Assembly (NCBI GenBank): GCA_038496675.1
Contig: CM076656.1
Span: 16,794,260-16,858,259 of the forward strand
DNA length: 64,000 nt
Origin: Rachycentron canadum
Lineage: Eukaryota; Chordata; Actinopteri; Carangiformes; Rachycentridae
Direction of reading: 5' to 3'
The notes below the pieces were generated by a model, which was not told the origin of the DNA, did no database searches, and saw nothing but the letters and a program-made list of their open reading frames with translations. Shown piece after piece: positions 58,911-64,000 of this stretch (within the stretch, counting starts at the first letter, position 1; each line of letters opens with the position of its first letter). The translations under genes and the position numbers were made by a program.

Positions 58911-61900
58911 ACACCACGAGGCAGCCGGGACATGACAGGAAGTTAAGGAATTATGACTTCAGAGTAAAAGCACAAATTAACCTTGGGGTAAACCATAAAA
59001 ATGTGTCGAATCTGGCAGAAGTAAAACAAAGTTTGATGGATTTTGTTCTGAAGTTGCAGGACATATTCAAGCTCCCAAATCAAGCTGACTGACTGTTCAA
59101 TTTTTAAAATGCAAAAGTATTAATCCTCTATTTAAACAGGCCTACACAATTCACAGTGCAACAACTAGGGAGAGAACACATAGGCCTATATGTTGTTGTT
59201 GCCCATTTGAGCTTAACCAGCTTTTACATCGGACGTCTTTCCTGACACAACCTTGGTTAAGGTGGATTGAACCGCGGATTGAAGCACCAACCCATTGATG
59301 AGCCATGCCCCCTCCCCCCATAAAACAAATAAATACCTTTTTAAAATATGCCACACAAAAGTTATAAAATAGTATTCAAAAGCAATACACATTATTTATA
59401 GCACCAGGGCTATAAATTTCTCTGAAAAAGTAATGACCCAAATTGTGTAACTTGTATAGTAAATACCAATAGTAATGTCCTGTTATTTTATTTCTAATGT
59501 TCAAATGTCCCTTAAAATGAAGATCAAAGTCTTAAAGAAACTTACTTACCTCATTAAATAAAAGTTCAAAAAACAAAGGTACAGAAAAAAGATTGATGAA
59601 TGAAATCATACTCATTTTCTCCAGGAGGATAAGAACAGGATTCCAACTCTAATGAGTCAACTTCATGCAATTTTAAATAATTATATTAATAAAAATTGTA
59701 TAAAGTCATCAATTAAATGTTTCCCTGAATCAAAATTATATTAGTCAATTTACATAATTCATTATTTTTACTTGAATTTGAAACAGAAACTAATTAGACG
59801 GATTCAAAACAGTTGAAAATATCATATTATGTTCTATGATAAATGCATTTGAGTGTGCAAGTTTATTCTTAAGTCAAATTCCACTTTCTAGCTTTAGTGG
59901 TTAACTACATGCCACAGTCTTCTTGTTGAATTTGACTTATTATAACTTTACATATGTTTTAAAGTTTGTTTGTTTTTCCTGCCTAATCTTGTCTTAAAGC
60001 TTTGAGTTATGAAAGTTCATTTTGAGAAACAGGGTGAGGTCAGGTTTGGGCGATTCCCTCAAAGTGCATTTTTGGTTGTTAGTCTTTTGTTTTGAAGTGT
60101 GTTGCCGGCAGTGTTATTGTATAATATGTGTAACTTGACGCCGAGTGCTAGCTCCACAGCAATGTTAACCTATGGGAAACATAAATTAGGCAACTGCTAC
60201 AAATAGACAGTAAATAGTTACAATGCAGATGCAGCGTGACAACAACATCAGACGCGTCCGGATGTTACAACATAGTGGATTTAGTGAAATAAAGACTCTG
60301 ACTCGGCGCATGTACAGTAAAATGTGATCGTTTCATGAAAGCTACGAGAAACTGAGCCGTTTCACCACGACAATGCCAACCGTTGTCATTCAGCGGACTT
60401 GGAGCCGGCTTTTATGAATGAGCGAAGTAGACCCCATCGATTAAACACAGACACCATTTTAAAAAGCATGTCATGTATTTACGGAGCCGCTGTGTATACA
60501 ACAACCATGCAGGAAAATATGATCTGCCTTGCACGGTTAAGATCTCTGTCGAAACAGCACATAGCTCCGTGTCGACGCACTGTACCGACTCCATGCTTGA
60601 TTCAACGTTAGCTGTAAATATGAGGGACATCGAGCCACATAACACAGTGATGTTTGGAGAAAAGACCGACATCCGAGCTGAAGACCACAACGTTGCTATT
60701 TTGCAAAAGCGAGACCACCGAGTGCATTTGTCTAATCGATGATAAACATACTTTAACACATGTACTGTGGAAACGACACACCGCGTACAAAGCGCTACGG
60801 TTATAATTAACATCCTGGTTGGTGGTTTTTATATCCTGCAAATGATGTACTTACTCGTTTTTATCCATCTTGAAGACACTATCTCGTTTTCACCCTCTCG
60901 CTCTGTTAAATCCCTTCTCCCCTCTCCTCTCAGTCCCCTCCCCCTTCGATGGGAGAAATGAAAGACATTATCCACGCAAATTTCGCAGTCTGGCTGATAA
61001 AATGACTCTAATGTCTGGCGGATGGTCAGTGTGCAGCTAGGCCTACGACGCTTGCATCAAAAAAAAAAAAAAAAAAAATTGCATTTTTTTGCATTTAGAA
61101 TTATTTTCCCAGAGACTTTACAAATGCATCATTGTAAGTAAATGTATTTTTTAGTCATGAGCAGTTGGCAAAGATCAGATCTACAAAGACATGCTTTTAC
61201 AACTGCCTCATGCAATAGATTTAATTATGTCCAGCTGACAACACAAAATGCATTATAAAAGCTCACTAAACGCATAATAGTTGGAAAAGTAAAGTGAAAT
61301 AAATGGAGACAAAGTTAAAATGAAAGATTTATTCATATCAAATAACACTGGATCAAAAATAGCATTTATACATAGTAAATTCTGACGTTCAAACTCCTAA
61401 CAAGCCCACAGTGACTGATTGTTGAGTTAGGGCATCCCACTTAAGTTTGCGTTGTGTAAGCAATCCACCCACGTGCACATCCCCAAACTCTGCTCCTGCA
61501 GGCAGACACACAGCCCATTCATTAGTAAAAATGGACATAAACACATCTGTTTGAATGTGTGAAAAGCACATCCTTCCTCTCTCAGACTGGAAACCTGTTT
61601 CCTACCAGGTCTTGGAATTACCAACCTAATATTTGTAGTGTAATATCATGGATATTACTGGGGATTTAGGTTTCACCTGCAGTGTTACGATACCGACACT
61701 GATTAGGGAAGCACAAATTATTATGATATAGACAATTAAAAACATCTTAATTAATCAAGCTCTCATTGCTATAGAACAAAAGCTAATCACACTTGACATG
61801 TGATCCAATCCGGCTAAATACGTGATTTTTTTCAAAAGCTTTATTTTTCTCATAAACTGACTTCTATTTCAAAACCAGTCAGACCTCTTTAGATTAGACA

Positions 61901-62218
61901 AGGATAAAGCCTTGCAGGTGCACGAGTAGAATTTCCACCAAACTGCCAGGTGTAAGCATGCTAATAGCAAAAAGTAAATAAATAACCATGACTCAGTATT
62001 TATTTGAACAGTCAAGCACCTGGCAGTCGAGCACCTGTAGACAGGCTACACCTGTCTGCTGCTTATCAGGAATACATGGGTGTGGCTAAAGCTAATAAGC
62101 AATCCAACTGAACATTGAATGTGTGTAGAACTGAACAAACAATGTGTGTGGAAGAAAGCTCAGTTACATGTGCCGGTTACATGGACAATACACTCACATT
62201 TTAGTGTTGTGTGAGACT
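58911..62218. other. intergenic interval between uqcr11 and mbd3
   Basis: Mostly AT-rich and without recognisable protein exons. The part 60100-60960 is different: it has scattered CpGs (gacgcgtccgg; ctcggcgcatg; gccgtttcaccacgac; ggagccggc; gtgtcgacgcac), a pyrimidine-rich stretch near 60900-60955, and several short ORFs that match nothing I know. It could be a promoter or first noncoding exon. The uqcr11 3' UTR occupies the right end, with an AATAAA on the minus strand at 62004-61999. Confidence 0.5.
61999..62004 (-). terminator. uqcr11: uqcr11 poly(A) signal AATAAA
   Basis: The complement of tttatt, about 215 bp past the uqcr11 stop on the minus strand. It is the first canonical signal downstream, so it is the likely 3' end of the short mRNA. 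Confidence 0.5.
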
Positions 62219-63389
62219 TTACTCATCCTTGCTGAACTTCCCATTAATGTATGGCACATAGTCTAGCACTAATCGCCAGTCCGTGAAGTGAATGAGCGCT
62301 ACTCCACCCACTGTTCCCCAGGTGGCCAAGTTTGGTACCCTAAGGGGGAAAGAAAACAATAGGATTCATAAATTCAACTGCAAAACTCAACAGCAGCTTG
62401 GACACGTATACTCTGCAAGTGACATAATGATCTTTATAACAAAGACATTTTAAGTCTAAGCACGCACCCTGCACAGTCTTGGTGGTTATGACTCACTTGT
62501 GTTTGTGATGTTTTACTAGCAACTAGCAAACGCATCTTCTGAAGATCTGTGGACTGCAGCAGTTTGATCTTAAACAACCAATTTTATTTAGCATAGTCAG
62601 TGAATGCAAGACCAGACTCTATCCATGCACTCCTGAAATTCAAAAAAAAAAAAAAAAGTGATGAATACATTTAAATTAATTATTGATTGAACAAAGTATC
62701 AACTCAGAAAAAAATAGCAGTTAATTTTTGTTTATAATATTCATTTTCGTTCACTGGCTTATCAGATAACTCCTTGATAATAAATTTCTAGCCTAACATG
62801 GACCCCCTGCATTTTGCAAGGCCAATGTTATTGCTGAGCTCACAGTACGTTTCTGCTAAAACAAACAGCTGCCAGGAGGTGACTGTGAGGCAAACCTAAT
62901 CATAAACACACATCTTCATACAGGAATTTAACTCAAGTAGTACTATTTAACCAAGTCATGCTAACATGGAGTAGGCTGAATTACATGCTAGCAGGAGCAT
63001 ATTTAAGTAGTAGACATTTTAAGGTAATTTTGTATAACTAATTAACTAGCAGTTAACCAGCAAGTATGAGATGGTTGTGAATAACACAAATCTGTACACC
63101 CAGCCCCGTGACTGACCAGCTAACTCGGTAAAGAGGGTGATGCTAACTAGCCCGACTAGCTCAACCAATAGGAAATAAACGCGCAGGCTAAGCTAATGTG
63201 GGCTAGTAAACCGAATGGGTCAAGCGGAAGGACACGGAGGCGTTGACAGACTCGTTCTGAACGCGACTTAATGATAGAAAAATGGTTTCCAGTGCCGTAC
63301 TTTACCTCCGTTACTGACTCAACTTACCACGTCCTCAAAATAGCAGTATACTTGGCACCGAGGAACTTAATGAGTATTTTCTGCATCAT
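62219..63389 (-). CDS. uqcr11: uqcr11, cytochrome bc1 complex subunit 10 (complex III)
   Basis: UQCR11 is a small single-pass inner-membrane subunit of mitochondrial complex III (ubiquinol-cytochrome c reductase) that associates with the Rieske region. Two coding exons, 63389-63328 and 62339-62219, join inside a Trp codon (ACG TG / G GTA) to 60 aa, against 56 in human. The hallmark C-terminus is clear: TDWRLVLDYVPYINGKFSKDE matches human TDWRLILDWVPYINGKFKKDN (shown for comparison), preceded by the membrane segment LATWGTVGGVALIHF. The N-terminus MMQKILIKFLGAKYTAILRTW fits the human FLGPRYRELVKNW pattern. Two ATGs are in tandem (63389 and 63386), and either could start. Human UQCR11 also lies next to MBD3, which supports both calls. 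Confidence 0.93.
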
Positions 63390-63560
63390 CCTGACCTCTT
63401 CTCGGCTGTTGCTGTTTACTCCATGCAATGTTGTCTCGCAGATGGCAGTTAAGGACCCCGGGCTGTCTCTTCCCGCGCCTGATAGAAATAAACAACGGCC
63501 TGCATTGGTTGCTACAACAGCTCAGGGTCGTTTCAGGCCACCACCTCAAAAAGGTCTCCG
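63390..63560 (-). promoter_or_regulatory. uqcr11: uqcr11 upstream region with CCAAT box
   Basis: The 170 bp before the uqcr11 ATG are moderately GC-rich with several CpGs (gtctcttcccgcgcctg) and carry CCAAT on the minus strand at 63508-63504, about 115 bp upstream. A GCCATC core (minus strand, near 63445-63440) resembles a YY1 site, common in respiratory-chain genes. No TATA box. Suggestive only. Confidence 0.4.
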
Positions 63561-63953
63561 CTTACAGTACAGATGTTTTAAAGTATCTATCTGCTCTGTC
63601 TTTGGCAACCATTCGGGTATAATTAATACACGGGTCTTGCGCTTATTGACTCTATGAAATCAATGGTATTAGCTGTTATCTTCCCTTGGATTCAACGTGG
63701 TGTCTTGGTTGCATACATGAAACTGTCATAGATGCATTTGTTCCCTATTCGTCTATTAGCAATGGAAAATATGAACAAATTCATTTTCCGAACTACAATA
63801 AACCCTTTATTACAATGTTTTCCTTTATTTTCCTTTTTATGTATACAATATTCAAAAGCCAGACATTGGAAAAGGTATAATCTGTTATTAAAAATGGCAC
63901 ATTTATTGCTACATTACTGTTATATACAGGACAGTTCTCAGCTATATATATAT

Positions 63954-64000
<47 letters not shown>
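63561..64000. other. right edge, noncoding, ending in AT microsatellite
   Basis: No gene recognised. AT-rich sequence runs into an (AT)n tract from about 63941 to the window end. In human the next gene in this direction is TCF3, but nothing of it is seen here. Confidence 0.5.
63941..64000. repeat. (AT)n microsatellite at the window edge
   Basis: About 25 TA units with one interruption; continues to, and probably past, the window end. Confidence 0.9.

Noticed and set aside
1..64000. tRNA, rRNA, snRNA genes or viral insertions
   Set aside because: No conserved RNA gene boxes or viral coding blocks were recognised; a covariance-model search would be needed to exclude small RNAs.

Overview
The window is vertebrate nuclear DNA, almost certainly from a spiny-rayed teleost fish. 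The reasons are GT-AG introns throughout, compact introns, long CA/GT microsatellites, degraded copies of repeats typical of teleosts, and exons that translate to proteins very close to mammalian UNC13A, class V myosin, MBD3 and UQCR11. All exon boundaries were read by eye from splice signals, reading phase and remembered family proteins; no alignment was run.

Layout. (1) Bases 1-39255, plus strand: unc13a (Munc13-1), lacking only its promoter and first exon(s) off the left edge. The order is remainder of C2A, acidic Ser/Thr/Pro-rich linker, calmodulin-binding segment, C1, C2B, MUN, C2C, then a 3.4-kb 3' UTR. It contains two 6-nt microexons and two further short cassette exons. (2) Bases 39603-53207, minus strand: a complete 35-exon class V myosin (1661 aa) with motor, six IQ motifs, a short coiled coil and a globular cargo-binding tail. 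It converges tail-to-tail with unc13a. (3) Bases 55011-58593, minus strand: mbd3, six coding exons, 274 aa, with a CpG-rich promoter. (4) Bases 58.9-62.2 kb: intergenic, with one CpG-bearing stretch near 60.1-60.96 kb. (5) Bases 62219-63389, minus strand: uqcr11, two coding exons, 60 aa. (6) The right edge is uqcr11 upstream sequence ending in an AT microsatellite.

The genes do not form a functional pathway. unc13a primes synaptic vesicles, the myosin moves organelles on actin, mbd3 belongs to the NuRD chromatin complex and uqcr11 belongs to respiratory complex III. What links them is ancestry: in human, UNC13A, MBD3 and UQCR11 lie on 19p13, while relatives of the same families lie on 15q21 (UNC13C, MYO5A, MYO5C) and 18q21 (MYO5B, MBD1/MBD2). 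The myosin here therefore looks like the class V member of the 19p13 paralogon, which I do not know in mammals.

The best leads are this extra class V myosin, an MBD3 that keeps the methyl-CpG-reading residues Lys30 and Tyr34, the microexon program of unc13a, and the missing second Trp anchor in the unc13a calmodulin-binding segment. I found no novel enzymatic system, CRISPR array or RNA gene.
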